Of a DNA stretch of 64,000 bases, positions 8,630 through 17,365 are shown one piece after another. This DNA comes from Zoogloea sp. (GTDB lineage Bacteria > Pseudomonadota > Gammaproteobacteria > Burkholderiales > Rhodocyclaceae): positions 91,857 through 155,856 of the forward strand of contig NZ_JAKLLN010000009.1 in NCBI RefSeq assembly GCF_023150065.1, written 5' to 3'. Position 1 is the stretch's first letter. The number at the start of each line of letters is the position of its first letter. The position numbers and the translations under genes were made by a program. The notes under the pieces are model-generated. The model searched no databases and was not told the origin of the DNA. It worked only from the letters and a program-made list of their open reading frames with translations.

Positions 8630-9258
8630 TGCTGCGCTGGCGGTGGCTGCTGGCCGGCCTGGCGCTGGCCGTGGCCGCCCCGGTCGGGGCGCTGGCACCG
8701 GAAGCGCCCGTCAACGTGGTGGCAACCGGAACGGTGGAGGTGGTCTTCTCGCCGTGGGGCGATGCGGAGGCCGCCTTGCTGAAGGCCATCGACGATTCCC
8801 GGGAACAGATCCTGGTCCAGGCCTATCTATTCACCAGCAAGCCCCTGGCCCGTGCCCTGATTGCCGCCCACCGCCGCGGGGTGCGTGTGGAGGTGATGCT
8901 CGATGCGGAAAGCAATCGCCCGGCATCGGCCAGCAGGCTGCCCGACTTCATGGCAGCCGGCGTTCCGGTGTGGGTGGAGACGCGCCACAACATTGCTCAC
9001 AACAAGCTCATGCTTTTCGACCCGGCAACGGTGCGCGGGGCTGTGGCGACCGGGTCGTACAACTTCACCCGCTCGGCGCGGGTGGCCAATGCTGAAAACC
9101 TGCTGATCCTGCGCGGCAATCCGGCGCTGGTCAGGGCCTATCTGGGCAACTGGCGGCGTCACAAGGCCGAAGCGCAATTGCTGCACAGTCTCGACGAACT
9201 GCCCGGACGGAAAAGGAAAGAGGATGGAAGAGAACCAGATCGCGCACCTGCTGATTGA
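8629..9258 (+). CDS. Secreted phospholipase D-like protein (single HKD motif)
   Basis: A 209-residue protein with a signal peptide (about 1-23) and one PLD domain. The catalytic HxKx4D is H124-N-K126-LMLF-D131, followed by TGSYNFTRSA (141-150). Single-HKD proteins such as the Nuc endonuclease act as dimers on phosphodiesters (DNA or lipid), so a periplasmic nuclease or phospholipase is likely. The start overlaps the methyltransferase stop (TGATG), and its 3' end overlaps the MscS gene by 35 bases. The basic C-tail (GRKRKEDGR) lies in that overlap. The substrate is unknown. Confidence 0.82.
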   Translation: MLRWRWLLAGLALAVAAPVGALAPEAPVNVVATGTVEVVFSPWGDAEAALLKAIDDSREQILVQAYLFTSKPLARALIAAHRRGVRVEVMLDAESNRPASASRLPDFMAAGVPVWVETRHNIAHNKLMLFDPATVRGAVATGSYNFTRSARVANAENLLILRGNPALVRAYLGNWRRHKAEAQLLHSLDELPGRKRKEDGREPDRAPAD

Positions 9259-10555
9259 ACTGTGGGACGACGTCCAGAAACCCGCCATTTTCTGGCAGGT
9301 GGGAGTGCTGGCCGTATGCCTGCTGATTGCCGGGCTGATCGCCCGTCAGATCAGGGCCGTGCTGCGCCAGCGCCAGTCGACCAACCCGGAGTATTTGCGT
9401 GGGGCGAGTGAGGAGGGGGTGCGCCGGGTGGTCTTCCCCCTCTCGGCCCTGCTGCTGGTGACGCTGGCCCGGGTCACCCTCGACAAGTGGCATCACGTCA
9501 ATCTGCTCAAGCTGGCCGTGCCCCTGTTGATGGCGATGGCGGTGATCAGGTTGACCGTGCATGCTCTCAAGCGCGCCTTTCCCCGGGCTGGCTGGCTGGC
9601 CTCCTTCGAGCGCTTCTTCGCCTTTGGTGCCTGGGCGGTGGTGGCCCTGCACATTGTCGGGGTGTTGCCGGCCGTCATCGACGGGCTGGAGCAGATCAGC
9701 TTCCCCGTCGGCAAGGCCAGCGTCAATTTGTGGATGCTGCTGCAGGGCTTGCTGACGGTGATGCTGACGGTGCTCGTCGCCCTGTGGCTGGCGGGTGTGG
9801 TGGAAGCCCGCTTGATGCACACGGAGGGTCTCGACGCCAACCTCAAACTGGTTTTTGCACGCCTCTCCAAGGCCTTGCTGATTGTTCTTGCCGTGTCCAT
9901 CGGCCTGCCGCTGGTGGGTATCGACCTCACGGCCCTGTCGGTGTTCGGCGGGGCCCTGGGGGTGGGCCTGGGCCTCGGCATGCAGAAGATCGCCGCCAAC
10001 TATGTGTCCGGCTTCATCCTGTTGCTGGACCGCTCCATCCGCATGGGCAACCTAATCTCGGTGGGCAACGAGCGCGGCATTGTCAGCCAGATCACCACCC
10101 GTTACACCGTGCTCAAGGGCATGAGCGGCATCGAATCCATCGTGCCCAATGAGACCCTGGTGGGGGCCGTGGTGCAGAACGAAACCTTCACCGATCCCCG
10201 GGTGCGCATCGCCCTGCCTGTGCAGGTGAGCTACGCCGCCGACCTGGAAAAGGCCATGGCGATCATGGTCGAGGCGGCCCGCAAGCAGCCTCGGGTGATG
10301 GACGACCCCGGCCCCGGAGCCTTTCTGGAGGCCTTTGCCGACAGTGGCATCAACCTGCAACTGGGGTTCTGGATCCGCGACCCGACCGAGGGGACGCTGG
10401 GCATCCGCTCCGCGATCAACATGGAGATCTGGCGGCGCTTCAAGGAGGAGGGCATCGAGATCCCCTTTCCCCAGCGGGAGGTCCGCGTCCTCAACCCGGC
10501 ACCGTCCATGCCGATAGAGCACCTGGGCAGTGCTGTCTCCGTTCAGCCACAGTAG
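9224..10555 (+). CDS. MscS-family mechanosensitive channel
   Basis: A 443-residue protein with five or more N-terminal membrane helices and a pore-lining helix rich in Gly/Ala (LSVFGGALGVGLGLGMQKIAANYVSGF, about 244-268). The MscS beta domain follows (LDRSIRMGNLISV) and then an alpha/beta C-terminal cage. MscS-type channels open under membrane tension to release solutes during hypo-osmotic shock. A purine-rich ribosome binding site (ggaaagagg) sits just before the ATG, inside the upstream PLD-like gene, which suggests coupling. Confidence 0.9.
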   Translation: MEENQIAHLLIELWDDVQKPAIFWQVGVLAVCLLIAGLIARQIRAVLRQRQSTNPEYLRGASEEGVRRVVFPLSALLLVTLARVTLDKWHHVNLLKLAVPLLMAMAVIRLTVHALKRAFPRAGWLASFERFFAFGAWAVVALHIVGVLPAVIDGLEQISFPVGKASVNLWMLLQGLLTVMLTVLVALWLAGVVEARLMHTEGLDANLKLVFARLSKALLIVLAVSIGLPLVGIDLTALSVFGGALGVGLGLGMQKIAANYVSGFILLLDRSIRMGNLISVGNERGIVSQITTRYTVLKGMSGIESIVPNETLVGAVVQNETFTDPRVRIALPVQVSYAADLEKAMAIMVEAARKQPRVMDDPGPGAFLEAFADSGINLQLGFWIRDPTEGTLGIRSAINMEIWRRFKEEGIEIPFPQREVRVLNPAPSMPIEHLGSAVSVQPQ

Positions 10556-10661
10556 AGCGGTCCGGAAGGCGCCAAGGCCCGGATTTTTGAGCACTTTCCT
10601 TGGTTTGGGGAGGGGGCTCAACTAAAATTCGCGCACCATTAGAACAAGGACCTACGGCCTG

Positions 10662-11834
10662 ATGTTTTCCGGATTGCTTGACCTGCCCTGGTGGGGCTAT
10701 GTCGTCGCCACCCTGGCGATGACGCATGTGACCATCGCATCGGTCACCATCTTCCTGCATCGCCATCAGGCGCATCGCTCCCTCGACCTGCATCCCCTGC
10801 CGGCCCTGTTCTTCCGTTTCTGGTTGTGGCTGAGCACCGGCATGGTGACCAAGGAGTGGGCGGCCATTCACCGCAAGCATCACGCCAAGTGCGAAACCCC
10901 CGACGATCCCCATAGCCCCCAGATCCATGGCATCAACAAGGTGCTGTGGACCGGGGTGCTGCTGTACGTCAAGGAAGCCCGCAACCGGGAAACCATCGCC
11001 CGCTACGGTCATGGAACTCCTGACGACTGGGCGGAGCGGAACATCCTCTCGGCCTACCCCAAGATGGGTGTCGTGATCATGCTGGCTGCCGACATCCTCC
11101 TCTTCGGCGTCTGGCCCGGCGTGCTCATCTGGGGTGTGCAGATGGTCTGGATACCTTTCTGGGCCGCCGGCGTCATCAACGGTCTGGGGCATTTCTGGGG
11201 CTATCGCAATTACAACTGTGCCGACGCCTCCACCAACCTCTTCCCCTGGGGCATCCTGATCGGCGGCGAGGAGCTCCACAACAATCATCACAGCTTTGCC
11301 ACGTCGGCCAAGCTGTCGGCCCGCTGGTACGAGTTCGACATCGGCTGGATGTACATCCGCATTCTCGAAATGCTCGGCCTGGCACGGGTCAAGAAGATCA
11401 TCCCCACCCCGAAGTTTGGAATCGCCAAAGCCCGGGCTGACTTCGACACGCTGCAGGCCATCATCACCTGCCGCTACGACGTCATGACCCGCTATGTGCA
11501 ATCCCTCAAGCTCATCGCCCAGGAAGAGTTCGCGGCCCTCAAAGCCCAGTCCGGGGACAAGCTGAGCGTCCAGGAACTGCGGCGCTGGCTGGTTGCCGAT
11601 GAGAACGAACTGGCCCCCGAGGAGAAGTCCCGCCTGGCTTCTCTGCTGCAGGTCAACGCCCGGCTGCAGACCGTCGTGACCATGCGCCAGGAGCTGAGCG
11701 CCCTGTGGGCCCGCTCCACCGCCACCCACGAGCAGCTGCTGCAGGATCTGCAGGACTGGATCGCCCGGGCCGAGAAGAGCGGCATCCGGCAGCTGGAGGA
11801 CTTCTCCCTGCGCCTGCGTCGTTACGCCGTCTGA
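10662..11834 (+). CDS. Membrane fatty-acid desaturase (acyl-CoA/acyl-lipid delta-9 type)
   Basis: A 390-residue integral membrane di-iron enzyme. It has the three histidine boxes HRHQAH (33-38), HRKHH (70-74) and HNNHH (206-210), with hydrophobic spans between. The family introduces a cis double bond in saturated acyl chains using oxygen, and so tunes membrane fluidity. The last 150 residues form a soluble helical extension of unknown role. It has its own 106-base upstream gap and is closed by a strong terminator. Confidence 0.88.
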   Translation: MFSGLLDLPWWGYVVATLAMTHVTIASVTIFLHRHQAHRSLDLHPLPALFFRFWLWLSTGMVTKEWAAIHRKHHAKCETPDDPHSPQIHGINKVLWTGVLLYVKEARNRETIARYGHGTPDDWAERNILSAYPKMGVVIMLAADILLFGVWPGVLIWGVQMVWIPFWAAGVINGLGHFWGYRNYNCADASTNLFPWGILIGGEELHNNHHSFATSAKLSARWYEFDIGWMYIRILEMLGLARVKKIIPTPKFGIAKARADFDTLQAIITCRYDVMTRYVQSLKLIAQEEFAALKAQSGDKLSVQELRRWLVADENELAPEEKSRLASLLQVNARLQTVVTMRQELSALWARSTATHEQLLQDLQDWIARAEKSGIRQLEDFSLRLRRYAV

Positions 11835-11850
11835 GCGTGTTTGCATCCCC

Positions 11851-11884
11851 GACAAACCCGCCGGTTCGGCGGGTTTGTCGTTTA
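11851..11884 (+). terminator. Intrinsic terminator after the desaturase gene
   Basis: A 13-bp perfect stem, gacaaacccgccg/cggcgggtttgtc, with a 3-base loop, followed by gttta. The stem is strong but the U-tract is short. Confidence 0.75.
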
Positions 11885-11900
11885 TGGAGCCTGCCCCCCA

Positions 11901-12551
11901 ATGAGTGCGCTGATCCTGTTCAACAAGCCCTACGGTGTCCTGTGCCAATTTACCGGTGAGCCCGGCCGCGAGACGCTGGCGGGCTACATCCCCGTCCCCG
12001 GTGTGTATGCGGCGGGGCGTCTCGATACGGATAGCGAGGGCTTGCTCGTGCTCACCGGCGACGGTGCCCTGCAAGCCCGCATTGCCGATCCGCGCCACAA
12101 GCTGGCGAAGACCTATCTGGTCCAGGTGGAGGGTGTGCCCGACGAGCCTGCCCTGGCTGCGCTGCGTGGCGGCCTGGACCTGGGGGATTTCGTGACCCGG
12201 CCCTGTCAGGCCCGTCTGGTGCCCGAACCGGAATGGCTGTGGCCACGGAATCCACCGATCCGGGAACGCAAATCCATCCCCACGAGCTGGATCGAGATCG
12301 TGCTGAAGGAAGGCAAGAACCGGCAGGTCAGGCGCATGACCGCAAAAATGGGCTTCCCCACCTTGCGACTCGTGCGCGTACGGATTGGGGAATGGTCGAT
12401 TGACGGGATGGCGCCGGGGGAGTGGCGAGAGATCGCTGTGGCACCTTTGGGCCGATCAGCCGCGCCGATGCCCTCTCCTCACCCGCAGCGGCGGTCCTCA
12501 TTCCGCCGAGACGCGACACCCCTCTACGGGCGCCCGCCTCGCAAGAGCTGA
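11901..12551 (+). CDS. rluE: 23S rRNA pseudouridine synthase, RluE-type (RsuA family)
   Basis: A 216-residue protein that opens directly with the synthase fold and has no S4 domain, as in RluE. The catalytic Asp42 sits in [16 protein letters not shown]. The [27 protein letters not shown] segment near residues 135-160 is typical of the RsuA/RluB/E/F group. E. coli RluE makes pseudouridine 2457 in 23S rRNA. The last 30 residues are an unusual Pro/Arg/Ser-rich basic tail. The start at MSALILF immediately follows the desaturase terminator. Confidence 0.9.
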   Translation: MSALILFNKPYGVLCQFTGEPGRETLAGYIPVPGVYAAGRLDTDSEGLLVLTGDGALQARIADPRHKLAKTYLVQVEGVPDEPALAALRGGLDLGDFVTRPCQARLVPEPEWLWPRNPPIRERKSIPTSWIEIVLKEGKNRQVRRMTAKMGFPTLRLVRVRIGEWSIDGMAPGEWREIAVAPLGRSAAPMPSPHPQRRSSFRRDATPLYGRPPRKS

Positions 12552-12604
12552 TACGGGTTTCATGCTAAGTTTCGCGCATATCGTTTTTCCTGATCATTGC
12601 TGCC

Positions 12605-13066
12605 ATGTCGCTGCCACGTTCCACCTTTTTCTTCCTTGCTCTCGGCACACTCTCCTTGTTGACGCTCCCGGCCCAGGCCCAGTCGACAATGCCCCGCACC
12701 GAACTGTCGATCGGCATGTATCGCATCGAGGCCGAGGTGGCCTCCACCCAGGAGAACCGTATGACCGGGCTGATGCAGCGACGCAGCATGCCTGCCAACC
12801 AGGGCATGCTCTTTGTGTTCACCCAGCCCCAGCGCCACTGCATGTGGATGAAGAACACCCTGCTGCCCCTGTCCGTCGCCTTCCTTGATGAGGAAGGGCG
12901 CATCCTCAACGTCGAGGACATGCAACCCCAGACCGAAGACAACCACTGCGCCGCCAAACCTGCCCGCTTCGCCCTGGAGATGAACCTGGGCTGGTTCCGC
13001 CAGAAGGGCGTCAAGCCGGGGCAGACTATCGAAGGCGCGGAGCGCCTGGCAGGCCTTGCACGCTGA
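12605..13066 (+). CDS. Exported DUF192 protein
   Basis: A 153-residue protein with a clean signal peptide (about 1-24, cleavage after PAQAQ) and one DUF192 domain. The domain carries the family signatures RMTGLMQRRSM, GMLFVF, MWMKNT and ALEMN. DUF192 proteins form a small beta-barrel in the envelope and their function is unknown. The gene stands alone after rluE, with 53 bases between them. Confidence 0.88.
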   Translation: MSLPRSTFFFLALGTLSLLTLPAQAQSTMPRTELSIGMYRIEAEVASTQENRMTGLMQRRSMPANQGMLFVFTQPQRHCMWMKNTLLPLSVAFLDEEGRILNVEDMQPQTEDNHCAAKPARFALEMNLGWFRQKGVKPGQTIEGAERLAGLAR

Positions 13067-13490
13067 AGCAGTGCGACGGCTTCGCTGCTTATGGTGGCGG
13101 AAATGAAAAACATCAAGTGAAATCAATCCCTTGACGTTGAATTGGCCGGGGGCTATCAAAAAATGCCCCGAGATGCCTGTAGTTCTTGGTGAGTCGGGGT
13201 TTCATATTTCTGCATGCCCCCAAGAAATGCCCCCGGGGCCTCGATGTGACCCCTCGCGGGAGCCTCATTCCGCTTGAGGAGTCTACACCTGCTTCCAATT
13301 TGTCCTCCAGGCTGGAGATGGTCTTCCTCGCCTCATCCTCTGCTCCCTGCCGAAACCGGTGGCTAGCGGTTGGGGGGCGTGCTGGGCTTTGGCCGCGGTA
13401 GCGCACCTCCCTTGGCAAGTGATCTGCGTCATTGCGCCTTGCTTCCCACGCCTCCTAGGATGAAGGCTCCCTAGATTCCCCGCACGTCGT
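13067..13490. other. Non-coding left flank of the decayed ssrA island
   Basis: A 424-base stretch with no supported gene. Bases 13150-13240 hold several imperfect copies of a (T/A)GCCCCC(A/G) motif in both orientations (for example atgcccccaagaaatgcccccg at 13212-13233). Similar motifs recur at 17280-17325 just upstream of the integrase stump. Such arrays are common around P4-type integrase attachment regions. I take this as the likely far edge of the island. No exact att repeat was found. Confidence 0.4.
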
Positions 13491-13658
13491 ATGGGCCCGA
13501 TTTCCGAGCTCTCAACTACTGCTATGTGGCGCGCCACCACCGTGGCCGGCGAAACGCAGGTCTTCCACCTCAAGCTCATCGCCCTGGACTGGGCGGGGCC
13601 TGGGGGTATCGTCGAGAAGGCCGAGGATCTGCGTCGCAATGTGAGTTCTCCCGAGTAG
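13491..13658 (+). CDS. Possible small ORF, 55 residues, unknown
   Basis: ATG at 13491 to TAG at 13658 gives MGPISELSTTAMWRAT... ending VSSPE. I recognise no family. No clear ribosome binding site precedes it. It could be a fragment of an older gene in the island. The next gene starts 24 bases later behind a much better ribosome binding site. Confidence 0.25.
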   Translation: MGPISELSTTAMWRATTVAGETQVFHLKLIALDWAGPGGIVEKAEDLRRNVSSPE

Positions 13659-13682
13659 CCAAGGGAGTCTTCAGGAGGCGAA

Positions 13683-14153
13683 ATGAAGATCAGAACCATC
13701 ATCTCTGTCGGATGCCTTCTTGCGGCCAATGCTGCCGGCGCTGAGGTCTACAAGTGCGTCGAGGCCGGCAAGGTTGTGTACTCCGATGCTCCTTGTCCTG
13801 AAGGAACGGGGAAAGCCATCTCAGTGAGGCCCGCGAACCAGGGAGCGTCCCCCGGATGGGCTTATGGCTCATCGTCCAGTAGCCAAGCTGTGACGGTTGC
13901 CCCCATGGTGGGCAGCAAGCTCACCACGCCTGCCAGATCATTGGATGGGCACTTCGAAGACCTCAGCTACGACAATCCCCAAGCAGCTGCAGCACGGGCT
14001 GCCGAGTTGGCTTCGAGGTCGCGGGGCGGCGGCATCGGCTACATCTCCGGAGGAAGCAGCTATGGCGGGAGCAGTACGGTCTACGTGGGCCCGAGAGGGG
14101 GGCACTACACGATTACCTCGGGCGGGAACAGGAGCTACCAGTCGCGAAGGTAG
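13683..14153 (+). CDS. DUF4124 domain exported protein
   Basis: A 156-residue protein with a signal peptide (about 1-20) followed directly by a DUF4124 motif, EVYKCVEAGKVVYSDAPCP (about 21-39, two cysteines). The rest is Gly/Ser-rich, ending in GPRGGHYTITSGGNRSYQSRR. DUF4124 proteins are small periplasmic proteins of betaproteobacteria and gammaproteobacteria with no established function. A strong ribosome binding site (aggaggcga) sits just before the ATG. It lies in the accessory patch. Confidence 0.8.
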   Translation: MKIRTIISVGCLLAANAAGAEVYKCVEAGKVVYSDAPCPEGTGKAISVRPANQGASPGWAYGSSSSSQAVTVAPMVGSKLTTPARSLDGHFEDLSYDNPQAAAARAAELASRSRGGGIGYISGGSSYGGSSTVYVGPRGGHYTITSGGNRSYQSRR

Positions 14154-14465
14154 GTGGGCGCGTCGGGGGTATTCATGCCGGCGATGGGGGAAACGCTTGC
14201 GATGCTAGGCGCTACTGGTTCGATCCCAGTACCGCCGAATGTGTGTGGAGCCCCGGTCTTGCTCTAGGACTCCAGTGCTGAAACGGGGGCGATTCGCGTT
14301 TGAATGCGAGCCATAGACGCTGTTCGATGTGCCGCCAGTTGGACGTATTTCTGCAAGAGAAAAATGGGCTTCGCGCAAGGCCGTCGACAGATTTGTAACA
14401 CTCATCAAGCCTGCGGATGCCCGGCCGTTAGCGGGTTACAGATTAAAATCCATAGGGAGGGAAGT
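14154..14465. other. Intergenic region before the chemoreceptor gene
   Basis: A 312-base gap with no supported gene. At 14214-14230 there is a short T-arm-like hairpin (actgg ttcgatc ccagt) followed by accgcc, resembling the 3' end of a tRNA, but no matching 5' half was found. The start of the next gene has a good ribosome binding site (agggagggaag). I saw no convincing sigma-28 or sigma-70 promoter. Confidence 0.4.
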
Positions 14466-16088
14466 ATGTCGATTGCAAAGCGTCTATTGCTGCTTGTTGC
14501 CATATCCATGGTGGGCATCCTGCTCGTCGCTGGGGTTAACTTCCGGCAGGCCTCACTCGTCTTCGACGCCGCAAACTTTGGCAACGACAATACCGTGCCA
14601 AGCATGCAGGTTCTCTACAAGGCCCAAAGCCGCCTCAGCGACATTCGAGTGAGTGCGTACCGCCATGTACTGCTCGTTGATCCCGGGGCGAAGAATGAGG
14701 CGCTCAGGTCCATCCGTGAAGATGAGAGGCTGCTTCAAGAGGCTCTGAAGGAATATGAGCCGCTGCTTGCCGATGATGAGGATCGGCGATTGCTGGGCGT
14801 TGTCACTGCAACCACCAGCGCTTACATGCAGGGGGCAAACAAGGTCTTCGAGCACTCCTCTGCCGCGCGTACCGAGGAAGCCCAGAAGGCTCTCCTGACG
14901 CTCACCCCCCTTGCAAAGGAGGCGCAGGCCGCCATTCAGGCGCACCTCGCGTACAACGAGAAGCTTGGCTTGCAGGGGGCAGAAAAGGCCCGCGATGAAA
15001 AGAGCCGTGCCGCTATGATCTCAGCTGTGCTCCTGCTAGCCGTGTTGGCGAGCACGGTCACGTTCGCATTCGTCACCATTCGATCCATCCGGCAACGCAT
15101 TGCCGAAGCAAATAAAGTAGCGCAGAAAGTCGCTCAAGGAGATTTTTCCTCCCAGCGCACTTCGTCGGGTATCAACGGTGCTGGAGGGGATGAGATAGGA
15201 GAGCTACTTGTCGCCTTGGAGCAGATGCAACGGGATCTCTCCAGCACGATCCGGGAAATCGTCAAGGAGGCGGAGGATGTTGCACACTCCTCCGGCCGGC
15301 TCTCGAACGCGGCCCGGGAGGTATCTGTCAGTACGGAACAGCAGTCCTCCGCGACGGCTGCCGCGGCTGCTGCCGTTGAGGAACTGACGGTGAGCATCGA
15401 TCACGTAGGCAGCAGCGCCGACGAGGCCCATGTCCGAGCCTCACAGGCCGAGACTCAGGCCTCCACCAGTTGTGGCGAGGTCAATCGGGCAACGGACCAC
15501 ATCGGCCAGGTTGCCAACCGAGTATCCGAGACGGCCGAGCAGATGCAACGACTGGCTGAGAGAGTCCAAAAAATCGACCAGATCACCGTCGTCATCCGTG
15601 AAGTCGCCGACCAGACCAATCTGCTCGCCCTAAACGCAGCCATCGAAGCGGCCCGTGCCGGTGAGCAGGGGCGCGGCTTTGCAGTGGTGGCGGATGAGGT
15701 GCGTAAGCTCGCAGAGCGAACGACAAACTCCGTTCATGAGATCAGCAGTGTTGTCGGGGAGATTCAGAAGGGAGCCGACGATGCCATGTCGGGCATGCAA
15801 GCCAGCAAGGATCTGGTGGATGAAGTGGTCGCGGCAGCGCGCAAGGCCAGCGACTCCATGAACGAGATCGAATCTTCCGCGACGGTCATGCAGGCAACGA
15901 TCTCGAGCATCTCCGATGCGCTCAACGAGCAGCGAGGCGCCTCCACGGAACTGGCCAACAACGTGGAAGCGATCGCGCAGATGTCAGAGCGCAACGCCCT
16001 CACAGTCGGAGAGGTGGCCCAGACCGCAGGGGAGCTGCAAGGCGTCTCCGATGCCCTCCGCAGGAGTGTTGCGCGTTTCCGCGTGTAG
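14466..16088 (+). CDS. Methyl-accepting chemotaxis protein (chemoreceptor)
   Basis: A 540-residue receptor. TM1 is at about 7-24, a periplasmic four-helix-bundle sensor at about 25-180 (4HB/TarH type), TM2 at about 183-205, then a HAMP domain and a long coiled-coil signalling domain. The hairpin tip [37 protein letters not shown] is at about 383-419. It binds CheA/CheW at the cell pole. The protein ends at RRSVARFRV and lacks the NWETF-like CheR/CheB tether. The ATG at 14466 follows agggaggga. No other chemotaxis gene is nearby, which fits an orphan receptor carried on an island. Confidence 0.92.
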   Translation: MSIAKRLLLLVAISMVGILLVAGVNFRQASLVFDAANFGNDNTVPSMQVLYKAQSRLSDIRVSAYRHVLLVDPGAKNEALRSIREDERLLQEALKEYEPLLADDEDRRLLGVVTATTSAYMQGANKVFEHSSAARTEEAQKALLTLTPLAKEAQAAIQAHLAYNEKLGLQGAEKARDEKSRAAMISAVLLLAVLASTVTFAFVTIRSIRQRIAEANKVAQKVAQGDFSSQRTSSGINGAGGDEIGELLVALEQMQRDLSSTIREIVKEAEDVAHSSGRLSNAAREVSVSTEQQSSATAAAAAAVEELTVSIDHVGSSADEAHVRASQAETQASTSCGEVNRATDHIGQVANRVSETAEQMQRLAERVQKIDQITVVIREVADQTNLLALNAAIEAARAGEQGRGFAVVADEVRKLAERTTNSVHEISSVVGEIQKGADDAMSGMQASKDLVDEVVAAARKASDSMNEIESSATVMQATISSISDALNEQRGASTELANNVEAIAQMSERNALTVGEVAQTAGELQGVSDALRRSVARFRV

Positions 16089-16106
16089 CGAGCGATCTGC
16101 AGAAGC

Positions 16107-16126
16107 TCCGGCGCCAGGGCGCCGGA
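16107..16126 (+). terminator. Hairpin after the chemoreceptor gene
   Basis: A perfect 9-bp stem, tccggcgcc/ggcgccgga, with a 2-base loop, 18 bases after the stop. No T-run follows, so it may stabilise the 3' end rather than terminate. Confidence 0.4.
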
Positions 16127-16231
16127 CGCTCACCACTTGGGATCGTTTGCCGCCAAGCCATCCGGCTTCGTGCACGCCCAGTGTCTAATCGGCTGTAGTT
16201 GCCCTACCGCGCCGTCTCGGTGGACACGCCC

Positions 16232-16537
16232 TCAGCCGTGCAGTCCCTCCCGTTCCGCCCGCGCCATCTCCGCCAGCTGGAGGGCGCCGGCCAGCAGCGT
16301 TTCCATGTCATTGGTCGACAGCACGGCCAGGTCCTTCCGATCCGCTGCCAGCAGGGTGAGGTGATTCGCTGCAAGGCCCAGCGTGGCGGTGACGCTGGTG
16401 ATTGCCCGGTACATCGCGCCGGCCTGATCGGCGGTCAGGGTCACCTTCGGCACAAACGGCAGGATGTCTGGAGGGGGCAAGGGCTTCGGTGGTGGGTTGA
16501 CAGTCTGGGAGGGAAAGTCGGTGAGCCCATCAATCAA
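16232..16537 (-). CDS. Hypothetical small protein (101 residues or longer)
   Basis: I do not recognise this protein. The first part is Pro-rich (PPPKPLPPPD, about 15-24). The rest is helical, Ala/Leu-rich, ending MARAEREGLHG. The only start among common codons is TTG at 16537. The frame stays open upstream to about 16605 and reads DHVGFLLADIIPLLESAGIL, overlapping the preceding small gene in another frame. It may therefore use a rare start or be joined to that gene by an old frameshift. It lies in the ssrA-adjacent accessory patch. Confidence 0.45.
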   Translation of the reverse strand: MIDGLTDFPSQTVNPPPKPLPPPDILPFVPKVTLTADQAGAMYRAITSVTATLGLAANHLTLLAADRKDLAVLSTNDMETLLAGALQLAEMARAEREGLHG

Positions 16538-16584
16538 GATCCCGGCCGACTCGAGAAGGGGGATGATGTCGGCGAGGAGAAAGC

Positions 16585-16914
16585 CTACATGGTCAAGAAT
16601 GTCATCAGAAGGATGTCGTCATCGTCCATGATCTCCGCAAACGTCTTTTGTGTGCTTCCGGTTGTTGCCCATCCTTCGAGCCGAAGGTGGACTTTCCCAT
16701 CGAGGGAGCCGAGTTGACTGCTGATCGGCGTACATCCCCAAGCAGGGCTCCATTCATAGAACGCCAGTCGATCCCAGCCTGGCGGAGACTTGCGAAGTGT
16801 GGCGCATAGCATTGCAGCGGCCTGCTGTTCGGTCTTTCCCGTTGCTGCAGCTATTGCCGCAACCAACTCCCGAATGGAAATGAAGCGCTCCCGCTCCTCT
16901 TCCGGATCGATCAT
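16585..16914 (-). CDS. Hypothetical protein (109 residues)
   Basis: The start MIDPEEERERF at 16914 is supported by a good ribosome binding site (gaaggggg, about 5 bases away). Residues 15-35 look helical (RELVAAIAAATGKTEQQAAA), and a WSPAWGCTPISSQLGSLDGKV block follows. The C-terminal end is acidic (DDDD). No family is recognised. The same frame runs upstream into the integrase stump, so an integrase-hypothetical fusion is also conceivable, but the ribosome binding site favours an independent start. Confidence 0.55.
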   Translation of the reverse strand: MIDPEEERERFISIRELVAAIAAATGKTEQQAAAMLCATLRKSPPGWDRLAFYEWSPAWGCTPISSQLGSLDGKVHLRLEGWATTGSTQKTFAEIMDDDDILLMTFLTM

Positions 16915-17029
16915 TAATGCCCCCTTCGGCATTTTTCTTGTGAAAAGTGCCGCGCCGGCCGGGTAAGGGAACCCGGTTTTCCTCCTGTCGGAGCAGGCGC
17001 GGCAGTGCTGCTCTGTCAGGCCGCCCGCG

Positions 17030-17279
17030 TGGGTACTCGGATCTACGCCGTCAGCAAGAAGGGTTCTCGCGGCATCGCGCCGTTCCCGCGCGGCCTCAAG
17101 ACCGGTTTCCGGATACACGCCACAAGAGAGCGTGTTTTGCTTGCCGGCCCATCGGTAGCACAGGCGCCAGTACTTCGCACCGTTGGGGGGACGTCGAGAT
17201 AGAGCCCAAGCCCGTCCGTCACCTTGTAGGTTTTACCGCGCGGGCGGAAAGCCTTGATGGAAGCGGGATCTAGGGGCAT
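17030..17279 (-). pseudogene. P4-type tyrosine recombinase (integrase), frameshifted N-terminal stump
   Basis: From ATG 17279 the frame reads MPLDPASIKAFRPRGKTYKVTDGLGLYLDV, the start of the DUF4102 arm-binding domain of P4-type integrases. Moving to the +1 frame at the C-run (plus-strand gggggg, 17185-17190) continues the family: PNGAKYWRLCYRWAGKQNTLSCGVYPE, then ARERRDAARTLLADGVDPS. One lost C in a C7 run explains the break. After about 82 residues the similarity ends, so the catalytic domain is missing. It points away from ssrA, the usual orientation for an ssrA-integrated island. Non-functional. Confidence 0.8.
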
Positions 17280-17365
17280 TCAATCTGTGTGGGGCATCCA
17301 TTCCCCCAATGATGTCCCCAAGAATCGCCGGCTTGCAATAGCCCTGTCCGGAACACTGTGGACGT

